Positions 21,610 to 32,125 are shown, numbered from the stretch's first letter. The stretch: DNA of 64,000 bases from Diaporthe sp. PMI_573 (GCA_021399435.1 JAJTUP010000042.1:372001-436000); one strand, 5' to 3'. Numbers and translations: made by a program. Notes: generated from the letters alone by a model not told the origin.

Positions 21610-22195
21610 TCCATGTCTGGAAGAGCTCCCTATTGAGCTTGGCTTCAATAAGCAGCACCGCCGGCTTCGGTGCTGCGGACATATCATCAATCTCGTCGCC
21701 CGATCCATCCTATTTGGAACAGATGCCGAAGCCTTCGAGGAGGACTGCCAAGCCGACAAGGAGATACAAGACGAGATGAGGTTGTGGAGGGCGAAAGGGC
21801 CAATTGGCAAGCTGCATAACACTGTTCACTGGGTGCAGCGATCCGGCCAGCGCATCGAGAAGCTCCACAAGCTCCAGAGTATTGAGAACACGGCTTTAGG
21901 TCTAGAAGACAGAGCAACCTACGATGTGATCATGGATAACGCAACCCTCTGGAACTCATCCGAGGCGATGATGGAGCGAGGCTATCAACTTCGGAATCCT
22001 CTTGACTCCCTAGTCCAGGCGGAGGTCACGGAATGGGACCAGTATGTTGCCATGAGGACGGGGAAGGGGACAAGGCCGATGCCGAAGAGGAGCCGAAAGA
22101 AGCCTGCAATTGTGGACGATAAGATGTCTAGTGAGGACTGGGCAGTGATTGCAGAGTACCTGGCCATACTGAAGCCGCTAACTACAAGAGAATAG
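21610..22195 (+). pseudogene. hAT transposase fragment, central part
   Basis: About 195 residues match the middle of hAT transposases: CLEELPIELGF, then RRLRCCGHIINLVARS, AKGPIGKLHNTVHWVQRS and AEYLAILKPL. The BED finger, first catalytic block and dimerisation domain are missing, and no flanking terminal repeats were found. It may or may not derive from the same element as the C-terminal fragment at 26485-27225. Confidence 0.82.
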
Positions 22196-22432
22196 CAACT
22201 TGCAAACACGAGCAACATCGATGAATCCGAAGCGAAAGAGGAAGCGGCCAAATACCGCTGGCTCTGTGGCCAAGCAGCCATGCAACCAAGCCATTTCACC
22301 TCAAAATATTCACATGTCGATACAATAGAACGATATGGATCAGTATCTGAAAATGGCGTTGTCGCAAAGCTGAATGTGTCGTCTGTCTGCATTCCCGTGA
22401 TGCCGAACGACCCTGGTCCAGATGTGGTGAAT

Positions 22433-22861
22433 AGGACACATCGCGAGGGCCGCCACCAAGGGGCTGGAGGCGGTGATGGAACTGAGAAGACTCCGTGGCC
22501 TGTCACCACCAACAGCGAGACAGTTGTTCACAGCCACAGTCGCGCCTGCGATAGACTACGCCTCTAACGTCTGGATGCATGAGTTCAACTATAAAGCAGC
22601 AAGAGCTGTCAATAGAGTCCAAAAGATGGGAGCACAAGCGATCGTGGGAACATTCATGACCGTGGCAACAAGCGTGGCAGAAGCGGAGGCCCACATTGCT
22701 CCCGCACAAAACCGGTTCCAACGAAGAGCAATCAAGATGTGGACAGACATCCACGCTCTACCCGTGACAAACCCTCTACGCAACATGACCTCCCGGATGC
22801 GGAAATTTAGGAGATTCCATCGCTCATCGCTCTACCAAGTAGCAGAAATACTAAAGGACAT
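22433..22861 (+). pseudogene. LINE ORF2 fragment (post-RT region), opposite strand
   Basis: Starting at HIARAATKGLEAVMEL, this is collinear with the region just after reverse transcriptase in LINE copies B and C. It runs through [17 protein letters not shown] and ends at SLYQVAEILKD. It lies on the plus strand, opposite to the three-LINE array. Its right edge falls in the last codons of the Nudix gene on the other strand. Confidence 0.85.
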
Positions 22862-23490
22862 ACTCCCACTGCTTGACCTTGTTGTAGAGTGTAAATGCAG
22901 CCAGCGCCTTCGAGTCCATTCCGCCCTCTAGCCAAAGATCACTAAAGGGGACGACTTTAAGAGTAATCATTTCTCCTTCGTTCTAATAATGTTCTGTCAA
23001 TCATGTGCTAACGAACCCAAAACTAATGACAGACGGGGAACAGTAAAAGGAGAAGAATGGTACTCACACGCAGCCCACCATACTTGCCCTCCCACTCGTG
23101 CAGCGTGCTCCTCGGCACGCGCCTCTCGAGCGAGAAGATTTTTATGAACTCGTCGCATCCGCCTGCAGAAGGGTACATTGCACACGTCAGATTCTCGTCG
23201 GCCCCGGTCGAGTCCAGCTTGCTTCCGCTGCCGATGCCTGTCTCATTCGACTCATTCCGCGCGCGCCTCATCTCGGCTACCTTGTCAGTCAGACAGGTCA
23301 GCTCGTCCTGCTTGATGACCAATCCGAGCTCCTCCTCAATCTCCCTAGCCGCGGCGCCGGCGAAGTTACTATCGCCGTCCATCATACCGGCAGGCAACTC
23401 CACGAAGCCGAGGCTGCCGGTGGGGATTCGCGGCTGGACGGTCAGTAGCACATATTTCGTGGCTTCATCGGGTTTGAGCAATCGGAGGAT
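22851..23490 (-). pseudogene. Nudix hydrolase, truncated at both ends
   Basis: Two exons are visible: 23068-23490 and 22851-22982. They are separated by an 85-bp intron (donor gtgagt, acceptor attattag) that keeps frame. The product reads YVLLTVQPRIPTGSLGFVEL, then a Nudix box (PAGMMDGDSNFAG with AAREIEEELGL), AMYPSAGGCDEFI and a C-terminal DLWLEGGMDSKALAAFTLYN. This matches fungal/plant NUDT14-type sugar-nucleotide diphosphatases, which hydrolyse ADP- or UDP-sugars. The Nudix box has Ser where many Nudix enzymes have the first Glu. The N-terminal half is missing: no in-frame ATG is found, although a possible acceptor (aaacag) lies at the start of the visible exon. The stop codon is supplied by the abutting LINE fragment. 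Probably not functional. Confidence 0.75.
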
Positions 23491-24060
23491 TTTCTGTTTG
23501 CCGATATGTTGGCCGTAATCCCATGAGATTTCGTGTCACGGGCATTGTCTTTTCGTAGACAGCTGAATTTATACCGAAAAGCTCGCACAAAGTACGGATG
23601 ACGGATTGCAAAGGAGAGTAACAAGTACTTTTCATGTGTACTGCACATGAAGTACCTGTGCAGCGCATGTGATGTCTTTGTGGAAATCTTTGTGTGTCTG
23701 CATATCTATTGAAAGCAAAAGCACCGAAACGAACCAATAGTACGTCCAGGAAGGCTGAGGTAATCCATTCATAGTGCACGGCGCAGGCCGCGTTGCAGAA
23801 TGCACATGAGTAGGAGAAATCTTGTGTAGACGCACCCGACACCTCACCCTGAGCAAGCAGATTTTAGGACTGCTGGCAAGACAATGCTGATGTGGCCAAA
23901 ATGAGTGTTTGGATTGTACTATAGAATGCTCAACACAAAACCTATTATGTTAAATCATGAATTAAATTCAAAGAATAGAACTCATTAATGCCCTTTGCAA
24001 TCTAGAGTCCTCAAATAAGGAACACAACATGCAGCATTGCCTAGGGAATCGCGGAGGGCT
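23491..24060. other. Intergenic, no gene seen
   Basis: The missing 5' part of the Nudix gene was looked for here on the minus strand without success. The composition is AT-rich and ORFs are short. Confidence 0.4.
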
Positions 24061-24067
24061 GAATAAC

Positions 24068-24075
24068 TATATATA
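24068..24075 (+). promoter_or_regulatory. TATA-like box
   Basis: The string tatatata lies 98 bp upstream of the ATG of the ORF at 24173. Its position suits a core promoter, but the surroundings are AT-rich. Confidence 0.4.
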
Positions 24076-24172
24076 CCGAGGTCCAGCTCAGCATGTGGTC
24101 TCGGGAGTTTTTGATTTCCTTTATCACTTAAGGATCTAAACGCCAAACGCGAGAATATATAGCAGTTTAACC

Positions 24173-24718
24173 ATGTCGACATTATCTTCAGATGATGCCC
24201 GCCGAGGCAAGCTGGTACGGCTAAGTCGTTTCTGGAGGCAGCGCTATCTCATTGAGGCATTCTCCACATTCGATTTGGCATCTCGAGTTCTCAAGAGCGA
24301 TGAAATTACGTTAGTAGGTGACACGGTCTTCTGGCAGGGGACATCCAAAGATGTGAATGCTGCGCTCAATGGCGTTCTAGGACTTGACTTCGCATTCTTC
24401 GTCGGGGTCAAACAGCAGTTATCCACATTGCTACAAGTTTGGAATACAGTGCTCGAAGAGAAAGCGTCCTTTGATGCTTACGGACTGGATCACACTATGT
24501 CTCGCGAGTTCCAAGAAGCATTACTCTTGGCGGGAAAAATGATTGCAGCTAGGGCAAACATTGCGCCTGATGAGGAACTGTATTTGTCATCACAAAGCCA
24601 GTCAGGATCTCCTATGAGCTTAGATGAGACATACACAAAGACGCCCGACTTAGCTAGTGCCAATAATTCGGAGGCTTCAGCGCGAATGGACCTTGACGGT
24701 GATTGCGGGGAAGCATAG
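24173..24718 (+). CDS. Hypothetical protein, 181 aa
   Basis: An intact ORF from ATG in a good context (aaccatgtcg) to TAG. The first ~125 residues look folded and helical (RLSRFWRQRYLIEAFSTFD, ALLLAGKMIAARAN). The C-terminal ~55 residues are acidic and Ser-rich, probably disordered. No signal peptide or membrane segment is visible, and I do not recognise the family. A 104-bp dispersed repeat begins at the stop codon and continues in the same frame beyond it, so the end of the gene may have been altered by that insertion. Confidence 0.5.
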   Translation: MSTLSSDDARRGKLVRLSRFWRQRYLIEAFSTFDLASRVLKSDEITLVGDTVFWQGTSKDVNAALNGVLGLDFAFFVGVKQQLSTLLQVWNTVLEEKASFDAYGLDHTMSREFQEALLLAGKMIAARANIAPDEELYLSSQSQSGSPMSLDETYTKTPDLASANNSEASARMDLDGDCGEA

Positions 24719-24820
24719 TCCTTTGAGCTTGAAAACCATGAGTATCTTTGTTGTCCTTGGAAAATGCTGAGCGCCTCTACTTTGGCTTCCCCTGATAATC
24801 TGATTTGGAATAGTGCCCTT
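24717..24820 (+). repeat. 104-bp dispersed repeat, copy 1
   Basis: The sequence agtcctttgagcttgaaaac... to ...tagtgcccttg recurs in inverted orientation at 32515-32617 with about 90% identity. Read in the repeat's frame it encodes YLCCPWKMLSAS in both copies. Both copies abut or interrupt coding-looking sequence. Confidence 0.8.
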
Positions 24821-25376
24821 GCGTAGGCAGCGCTGACCTCAATTCAATGACGAATCATGCAATCACAAGAGTTCCCATTTTCAGATACGGGTTTCTGGTC
24901 AAGCTCGAGGCCAGCGGCCCTGCCACTTATGCAGACCCGCTCAAGGAGTCGCAGCCAAAAAGGGCCGAGATACGAGGCTGGCGGAGATTGCTCCACACCT
25001 TTGCAGTGTGGACTATACTTCAATTACAACAAGAGTTCTAACAAATCTTGTACATAGAGGAAATAGAGGAAGGAGAAGTTGAAATACATAATAGGTTGTA
25101 ATAATAAATTCTAAAGCACTCTACCTTGATGTAAACATCATATCAGACAAGCTCCTCCCTATCACAATCAGTATAAAGTAGGTGTTTTGTTATCTTGTTG
25201 CGTCGTAGGCTATTTGTCTTAATTAGTTCATAATCTGTTACAACGGGCCAAATTAACTGTACTTATGATAGCCATCAAAATCCATGAAGTTTGTCTGTGG
25301 TTGGCGCATTCTCTGTTCAACACTTGGACCTTGCGAAGGTCCCCCTAAAAGGGTATGAGTCACAAATCATTCGGGT
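24821..25376. other. AT-rich intergenic
   Basis: There are only short ORFs. No gene, tRNA or repeat was recognised. Confidence 0.4.
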
Positions 25377-25643
25377 TTATGAGAAGGCAAACTTACTCCC
25401 GTCCACCTTTTGTTTAGTCCAATACACACTTAGCTGGCGTGCAACCTCTTCTACCTTTCCCGGCTTCGTCCAGGTTCCAAGAGGGTATACATCCTCGTTG
25501 ACAGAATCCTGCCAGGCCAACCAATCCGGATGCCACCAGAGCTCAGCAGCTTGAAACACTTGCTCAGAGACCTTGCAATGCTTGTTAAATCGCAAGATCT
25601 GCCGCGCTAGGAGTTCAGCTTGCTCCGGTCGTAGAGGCGACAT
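25377..25643 (-). CDS. Small hypothetical ORF, 88 aa
   Basis: ATG to stop, with an amphipathic helical N-terminus (RPEQAELLARQILRFNKHC) and a Trp-rich middle (AELWWHPDWLAWQD). The composition is protein-like but no family is recognised. It could be the terminal exon of a longer gene or chance. Sequence on both sides is AT-rich and non-coding. Confidence 0.35.
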   Translation of the reverse strand: MSPLRPEQAELLARQILRFNKHCKVSEQVFQAAELWWHPDWLAWQDSVNEDVYPLGTWTKPGKVEEVARQLSVYWTKQKVDGSKFAFS

Positions 25644-26484
25644 TTTCTTAATATGTGAAAACAGGCACGGGATAAAAGGGCAATGTAAGTAGCAATAGAT
25701 AGCTCTTGTTCTCTGGAATTAGAAGTTGAAGAGATAAAAGGATATCGTAGAATATTAAGCAGTGAATATTTAGTCCCGATTGATATATATATAATATTGT
25801 GTCCCATATTGTACTAATTGTAATAAGGATTAAGGAAGCTAATTCTAGTATTCAGATGTAGGAGTCAGTAAAACTGTAAGAAACCTAAATTAAGAACTAA
25901 AATGAGAAGTATAGTGCAAAGCCACGCTTGCTGCGGATGGGGTTGTTTTAAAATGGTTTCTTAATATTAATAATACAATTGAAATTGACACGAGGAAAAA
26001 AGGGTTGTCGCCTGGCTTTTCGATAGGTAGGTAGCGGGGATCTTTTCGTTGTTGCGGTCGTTCTCCTGGTCGTACACATGTGCCTGAAGGCGTCAGCCAG
26101 GGGAGCTTCTTGCACTCATAGCTACATTCTTCCAGTCCACTCTTAAAGTAGCCGGCAAGGCTGAAGAAGAAGAAGGTTAGACTATTCTGCAGATAGTTAA
26201 GTCGGCAGAACCCTCAGACCAAGACCCCAGTAGATAACTTTAAAAGAAAGCAATATCTAACTATAGTAACGACTAAGGCCACCAAGATAAGCTTACAGTA
26301 CTTAGAGCAAGGTTTGTACAGCTTGAGGCCTAAGAACAAACCCTAAGCCCGCCTCGACAAGAACGCAAGCCGACAGCAGTCAGCACATTTGGCGGCAACC
26401 CAAACGACTTTATACCCATAGGCATAGCCACATAGGCTGCCTTTAAGAGGTACCCCAGCGACGTTAACCCCGACTACAACACTT
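25644..26484. other. AT-rich stretch, no gene
   Basis: No ORF of note. The low-complexity AT-rich composition contrasts with the GC-richer fragments on either side, as expected for decayed sequence between transposon scraps. Confidence 0.4.
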
Positions 26485-27225
26485 ATCAAGGACTACCCAG
26501 AGCCTGAGCACTTCGCTGTCAATGTGAATTTAGGCTGGGCAAAGCTTGATAAGTATTACAGGTACCTCAAAGAGTCGCCTGTTTATTACGCCGCCACTGC
26601 CTTAAACCCAGCACTGCGATGGGGATACTTCGAAGACGTTTGGAAGGAGGAGCATCCAGACTGGATTGACGAAGCAAGGGAGCTTGTTCAGAGCCTCTGG
26701 GTCTCTGAATACCGCGAGTTACAGCTAAAAGTAACCGCAGACGAGGTCCCTGTGGCCAAGAAGCGCAAGACGAAGTTATCATCCTTCGACATCTATCGTG
26801 AGGCTAATCGGCGAACTCACTCACCCAGACCATCGCCATTAGCACCTAACCAGCCCACGATGGATGAGTACGCCCGTTGGCAGTTAGATGTGAGCGCTAC
26901 CGACTCAGATATCGAAGATCCGCTTCAGTACTGGATCAGTAAGGCGACAGATTACCCTCGTTTATCACGGATGGCCCTGGACGTCATGACAGTGCCGGCC
27001 ATGAGCGCAGAATGCGAGAGGCTTTTTTCCGCCGTTGGGTTGATGGCGACGTCCTTGCGCAGCCGGCTCGACGCGAGTACGATAGGGTTTATCCAGGTCT
27101 TACGATCGCGGCTACGCGCCGGCCTTATGGAGAGTTTAGACGAGGTGTTGACAGACGACGGCTGGCTGGAGACGCTGCTCAAAGTAGAAGAAGCTCAAGG
27201 GGTTGACACTGGGGCGGATGATTAG
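26485..27225 (+). pseudogene. hAT transposase C-terminal fragment
   Basis: About 245 residues. They begin at YPEPEHFAVNVNLGWAKLDK, continue through SPVYYAATALNPALRWGYFE and end with the intact dimerisation block (YPRLSRMALDVMTVPAMSAE, CERLFSAVG). This is a clear hAT C-terminus. The N-terminal DNA-binding and first catalytic parts are absent. Downstream sequence (27258-27381) has inverted CAATCAAC-type motifs that may be the element's terminal region. Confidence 0.87.
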
Positions 27226-27257
27226 GTAATTCAACTGCAGGGGGGTTTCAACGGCTT

Positions 27258-27381
27258 CCATCAACGTCAATTCAATCAATATTTACCTGCCGTTGACTCA
27301 ATCAACTGATGAAGTGCTTACGTAAAGCGTCAACTCCATCAACGTTGTGGTGATGTTGACGTTGATTGATTGATGGTCCAC
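27258..27381. repeat. Inverted ccatcaacg/cgttgatgg motif cluster
   Basis: Near the left edge ccatcaacgtcaattcaatc is mirrored near the right edge by gttgacgttgattgattgat, with further caatcaact copies between. It sits just downstream of the hAT C-terminal fragment, so it is plausibly that element's subterminal repeat region. Confidence 0.55.
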
Positions 27382-27789
27382 TCTGGGAGCCACCCAAAGT
27401 CTTGTTGGGAAGAGCCCTGAAGATTGCGGGAATGCTGCCCTTCTCGAGGCTGTTGTAGCAGCTGTGGAAACAGCGTCCTATGTATATACTATGCGCAACA
27501 CTTGAATCCTGTGCCAGGCGCGGGGAGATCGATGTACCGATGGTCTTTTTGGCCCATGGGTGGCGGTGTGCGTGCCCCAAATTCTCACAAGTGAGAAATT
27601 TTCTTCCGCAGGCGTAGAGACACCGAGGCAGACGTTAATCAGGTTAGTGCCGTTTACCCGCACGTGACCTCAATTCACTTCGTGTCTTCCACAGACGAAA
27701 GGAGTCAGTTGCCACACTCGCCCGACACTTATGCTTCACAGACTCCCAACACAAGCTTTCTACCATTGCTACATCCTTGTTCCGCTTTA
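27382..27789. other. Intergenic, no gene seen
   Basis: No ORF, repeat or RNA gene was recognised between the hAT fragment and the next plus-strand ORF. Confidence 0.4.
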
Positions 27790-28275
27790 ATGGATCGCAA
27801 TTTGGAATCTCCGTCAGCCAGGCCATCTGCTGCGGACCCAACGAATGATGTACTAGACCCGCAGAACTCGTGGTTCGAGCAGTTGAAGGAACAGTACACA
27901 GCGGATCGCATGCGCCTGGACAACGAGTACGAAGCTAGGAAGGCGGGACTCGATGCACAGCTGCGCCACGAGGAAGACCATTTTGTTTCGGACTTGGATC
28001 AAACCGCCCGGATGGTGCGCGAGGCTTTTGTGACGGTCCAACAGTCCTTCAGTTTAGCAGTCGCGAAACAAGTAGACCTTCACCTGAAAAAGAACGAACT
28101 ACATCGCGAATATGAAAGGACAAAAACAAAGGCGGAAGCGAATCTGCTTAACAAGGTCCAAGAATTGATTACCGGTTCGGCCGCTGAGCAAAATAGAACC
28201 CTTGGCTCCGCGCTTGAGGAGACGGTATCGACCTCATCTACCATCGCGGTAAGCATACGAGTGGATAGTTCATAA
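27790..28275 (+). CDS. Hypothetical coiled-coil protein (first exon or complete)
   Basis: From ATG 27790 (MDRNLESPSARPSAADP) the ORF encodes ~161 residues dominated by a charged helical region (about residues 35-145: EQLKEQYTADRMRLDNEYEA, KKNELHREYERTKTKAEAN). Coiled-coil assembly is likely and no catalytic motif is seen. A consensus donor gtaagc occurs at 28247 near the end, so the last residues may be intronic and further exons may follow. Its 3' third overlaps antisense the end of the minus-strand ORF 28080-29363, so at least one of the two models is wrong at its end. Confidence 0.45.
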   Translation: MDRNLESPSARPSAADPTNDVLDPQNSWFEQLKEQYTADRMRLDNEYEARKAGLDAQLRHEEDHFVSDLDQTARMVREAFVTVQQSFSLAVAKQVDLHLKKNELHREYERTKTKAEANLLNKVQELITGSAAEQNRTLGSALEETVSTSSTIAVSIRVDSS

Positions 28276-29363
28276 CAGGGCCGTGGCGGCTGCCTTGGAG
28301 GTGCCGCGTCCGTCCTGCCGGGATGTGCTGGTGTAAACACCCCGGAAGCTTGGGCAGGGAGAGATGTCCGTGATTGCCCGGCTCGGAAGGCCTTAGAGAG
28401 CAGTATTCTTGTTGCGGCACGCTGATCAGGGTTTATCAAACTTCCTAGGAGGATGGTTATCTCGTCCGATTGGAGATACTCTTCGACTGACCCCGGGGCT
28501 GGGGGGTCCATTCCTTGGCTCGGGAATTGGGGCGTGGCCGTCCGGGGTACCTGGGTACCGATACTTTCGGTGTCGTCTCGGATTCCTTCGGGAGATACTG
28601 AATGCGACCCTGAACGTCCCTCGGTGTTTGAAGGCGAACCCGATGGGTTTTGGGGGTTTTGAGAGGTCCCCCCCATTTCCGGTTCCTCAGAGACTTGGGT
28701 TGTTGTTGTTAATTGTTGTGAGGTCGTATCCGCTGGGTCGAGAGTACTGTAGGTTGGTGGCGCGAAGTTGATACGTTCGACGTCAAAGTAACGCTTTACC
28801 ACGACTTCTCGATCCTGGGCGGTGCCGCAACGACTAATCTCTTGGAGAAACTCGGTGTGTCGGGTTGCTGACCAAGGGGGATTCAGTTCGTCGAGTATTA
28901 CCTGTCTGTCGGCTGGGTCAACGGTGGTCACTAGCTGGCGTAGCCGGTAGTGTATCTGGTGAGCATTGACAAGAGGTTTGTTGTGGAGACGCCAATTTTG
29001 GTAGTTGTCGGTAAATATTTTCGTGGGTTGGCTGCTTGATAGCCAGCTCCGTGGGACTTGTGTTCCTCCTTTTGCTTCCACCCACTTTCTGGCGGAGTCA
29101 AATTGTTTGTCTGCTGACTTTAACGGGTTGTAGACCTGGGAGTACCGGTCGTATAGCGATTGCCAAGCGGCAAAGTTAGCAGCTACTTCTAGTAGATCTT
29201 GGTCCTCTAGAGTAACAGAAGACAAGAAGATATCTGGTTGTTTAGCTATTGCTGCTCGAAGGCGAAATAGTCGCGGCTGCTCCTTGACTGGTTGGAAGTC
29301 GGCGGGTGGCTGGGGGAATGTAGGTCCAAAGCGGGAGTCGAGTTTATAGGATTCCCGCGGCAT
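28080..29363 (-). CDS. Hypothetical protein, ~427 aa
   Basis: The first ATG in frame is at 29361-29363 (MPRESYKLDSRFGPTF). Residues ~1-200 look folded (NFAAWQSLYDRYSQVYNPLK, LVNAHQIHYRLRQLV). The middle (~200-300) is Ser/Thr/Pro/Gln-rich and disordered, and EITILLGSLINPDQRAATRI follows. The last ~60 residues are antisense to the coiled-coil ORF and look non-protein-like, so the true gene probably ends or splices earlier. The arrangement is reminiscent of a retroelement gag, but no zinc knuckle or polymerase is present. I do not recognise it. Confidence 0.4.
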   Translation of the reverse strand: MPRESYKLDSRFGPTFPQPPADFQPVKEQPRLFRLRAAIAKQPDIFLSSVTLEDQDLLEVAANFAAWQSLYDRYSQVYNPLKSADKQFDSARKWVEAKGGTQVPRSWLSSSQPTKIFTDNYQNWRLHNKPLVNAHQIHYRLRQLVTTVDPADRQVILDELNPPWSATRHTEFLQEISRCGTAQDREVVVKRYFDVERINFAPPTYSTLDPADTTSQQLTTTTQVSEEPEMGGTSQNPQNPSGSPSNTEGRSGSHSVSPEGIRDDTESIGTQVPRTATPQFPSQGMDPPAPGSVEEYLQSDEITILLGSLINPDQRAATRILLSKAFRAGQSRTSLPAQASGVFTPAHPGRTDAAPPRQPPRPCYELSTRMLTAMVDEVDTVSSSAEPRVLFCSAAEPVINSWTLLSRFASAFVFVLSYSRCSSFFFR

Positions 29364-29740
29364 ATTCACCGTGGATTCACGGTGGATTCACAGTGAATCG
29401 TTGGCGACCACGTAGAGTGTTGGTCAAAGGTATTCTTTGACCCGATGGCTGACAGGAGTGCTGCAGCCCGATCCGTATAATTAATACACAGCGATGGCGA
29501 CGGTTTGTCTACCCGATCCTTTTAACAAGGCGATCACGCAACGGGGGCGTGCTAGTTGTAGCTACCATTTGATGGGAAAATAATATTGTAAAACGATGCC
29601 CTCCTGAATTCACAGAGAATTCACGGAGGATTCCCTAACTATATAAATACACGGTGAATTAACAGTGAATACACCGTGAATTCACCGTGAACGAATGGAT
29701 TCACGGTGAATTCACGGGAAATTCACCAGTGATGCACCGT
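29364..29740. repeat. Dense gtgaattcac repeat cluster
   Basis: Two groups (29364-29400 and ~29606-29735) contain many direct and inverted copies of ttcacggtgaattcac-like words, themselves palindromic. The right-hand group ends exactly where the hAT transposase frame is cut. This looks like the subterminal region of a DNA transposon or MITE, with plain sequence between. Confidence 0.7.
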
Positions 29741-31688
29741 GGGGTGCATCAGTCTTGGATACTGTGTCCTCTGCTCCAGACGACACCACCATTGAAGAGG
29801 AGTACAATCAATCTGGATAGGATCCCCAGCTATGAAGGCATTGAGATCATCCAGATTGGTGTTGATAGCCTTCTTCCTGACCTCGGCCTTTTGAAACAGC
29901 CTTTCTAACTGGTTGTCCTTCCTAGGTGATAGAATAAGAGGTTCTGCTTGATGATGAGCCTCTAATGCCTGGTATTCTGACTCCCAGATGTCTAGGGCTC
30001 CAGCAATAGCTGCCTTATGCCAGTCAGGATGCCGGTTCTTGTCAAGATAAGCCCTTCTTCTTGATGGATCCAGCAACAGGGAGGCAGCATAGACTGGGGT
30101 GTCTTCAGTCTTGGTGTAGTACTTGCTCAAGACAAACCAACCCATCTCAATAGCCTTGAGCATCCTAGGATCATCTCTATAATCCTCCCTTGCTCCTTCA
30201 TAGTGAAGGAGGAGAGCATCCATCAGGATGAGAGACTGGGAGACAGAAGAACAGTTGCCTTCAGCATATAGAGTGGCAGAGGCAAAGGGCTCTAAGAACT
30301 GATGTGTCTTTTCCAACAGATCCCAATCAGAGCTGGTGAGCATAGCATCTGCTAGTTCCTGGTCATGATTAAACAGAAACTGAGTGATCTGGCTCTTCTT
30401 CCTGATGGCATTATGAAGGACTTTATACCATGAAGACCACCTGGTAGCGTTGTCAATCCCCAGGCTGAGACCAACAGCACTTCTCCAGCTATCACTGTGG
30501 ATAGCTGAACTTCTGAGCCAGATAGCAAGGCTGTGGAGCTTCTGAAGAGGCTGAATGCCTTGCCAGCCAGCATAGCTTTCGTCAACTCCCTTAGCTTTAA
30601 CTTTCGTAGCTCTTTTAGTGGGATCTTCTGGCTGGGATGGCTCTGCTAGTCTTATAGCAAAGTCTTCAACTAGCTCTACACTCTGAGCTTCCTCAGTGGC
30701 TTCTAAAGCAGCTTGAATAGCTTATTTTGACTTTGCCAAGAGGAAGGACTGGAGAGAGAGGTTGATAATGTGGCCAATACACCGAATTCTCCGTCTTTTG
30801 GCGTTAAAATCAATCTGTTCAATGTCAGGGGCGGGCCCTCCTGGGTAGCAGATAACATACCTCGAGTTCTGCCTTTAGCCTTATAGCTAATGACTCTAAA
30901 CAGGTATCATTTGAGGTAGCATTATCCCCAACATGATACCCAACCTTAGAGATACTAAAGCTGTGAAGAACATCCATGATCAGGGCTGCCTGTGCTTCTC
31001 CGCTGTGGCTGAATTGACACTCCGGCATTCCCAGGAGTGCTTTCCTGAGACTATGGCTCTTGTCAACCCATTGGGCACATACTGCTAGCATGCCATGGCG
31101 ATGGGGAGATGTCCACAGGTCGGTTAAGATGTGTATCATGGACTGAGACTCTTGAAGCTCTTCTTTGAGCTGAGAGGCGTACAGATCATAGTTGGCGTCA
31201 ATAAGCTTCATGGCCCGGTACCTGGAGGTGATCAGGCAGTCTCCAATAGCAGGATTAGCTGCCAATACAAGGCTGTGCATCTCATCCCATTCTACTGCAG
31301 AGAATGGGATCCTTCTTCTAGTCAGCAGTCCCACGATGGCCTCATTGTACTGCTGAGAATTGAAGGCATTCCTCAGGGAGCTGTCGGTTGGTACCCGGGA
31401 GAAGAATGAGCTTATGGTGCCCTGGGTGCTAGGAATAGTAAAAGAACCGCTGGCTTGGGAGTCTTGGGTCTCCTGGACCAGCTCTGGATGCCTCCTCTTA
31501 GCATGGGCCACTGCATTCGACGGAATCGGGGCGGACCACCTGTCTGGGCAATGGAGACAGACATAGACCCTAGTACCATGGCCTCTTCGGTTTAAGGCTG
31601 TAGAGCCTGTAGAATGAGGATATTCGGTCTTAAAGAGGGCATTGAAGTTCACACTGCCTTTCCCTCTTGACCCATAGGAGCTAGACAT
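29740..31688 (-). pseudogene. hAT transposase with intron, truncated
   Basis: The likely start is ATG near 31688 (MSSSYGSRGKGSVNF; an in-frame ATG at 31790 also exists). The product has a BED-type finger (CLHCPDRWSAPIPS with H..H), RNase-H-like blocks (LTDLWTSPHRHGMLAV, HVGDNATSNDTCLESLA) and then RCIGHIINLSLQSF. A 46-bp intron, 30815-30860 (donor gtatgt, branch ctgac, acceptor aacag), restores the frame between AELE and IDFNAKRRRIRC. One in-frame TAA (30722-30724) breaks exon 2. The protein is cut after QRTQYPRL at ~29740, so the dimerisation domain is gone. It is distinct in sequence from the hAT at 901-3742. Confidence 0.85.
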
Positions 31689-31878
31689 GATGGTAGCTGT
31701 TGAGAATCTGAGAATCTGAGAAGAATAAGAAGAATGAGAAGAAGAAAGAAAATTAAGGACAGTTGGCCTCAGTCCTGGCAGAGTTTTCATGTTCTCGAGA
31801 GAGTGGTTACACCATCTCCATTCTGTACAACCTCCTCTCGGCCAATGAGAGCTAGGATCTTAGGGAAGAGTATCAACC

Positions 31879-31975
31879 TAGTATCAGTTGATACCAGCTT
31901 ATTTTGATACTGATACTGATATGATATATATCAGTATCAGTATCAAAGTATCAACTTTGTATCAGTATCAGGTAT
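31879..31975. repeat. tatcagtatcag repeat cluster
   Basis: About a dozen direct and inverted copies of gtatcag/ctgatac form a near-palindrome around tgatatatatca. The cluster lies upstream of the truncated hAT transposase and is likely the subterminal binding-site array of that element's 5' end. Confidence 0.7.
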
Positions 31976-31984
31976 CAATATTTA

Positions 31985-32125
31985 CAAGTCTGCTTGACGC
32001 GAGCAGGCTGTACCTCCGTGTTCGTGTTCGATGAGGCAATCAACAGCCGCCATAGACCACGAGCTCGTCAGGTGCCAGGCGCTGCGGCGTAACAACCCTG
32101 TTGAGGCCCACGGGACAACTACCAA
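31985..32125. repeat. Fragment of the inverted-arm repeat family
   Basis: The segment beginning cttgacgcgagcaggctgta and ending in a cccacgggacaact-like block matches 61590-61675 (and its mirror near 37420-37490) closely. About 45 bp of extra sequence sit in the middle. It is a third genomic location for this family within the window. Confidence 0.75.
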
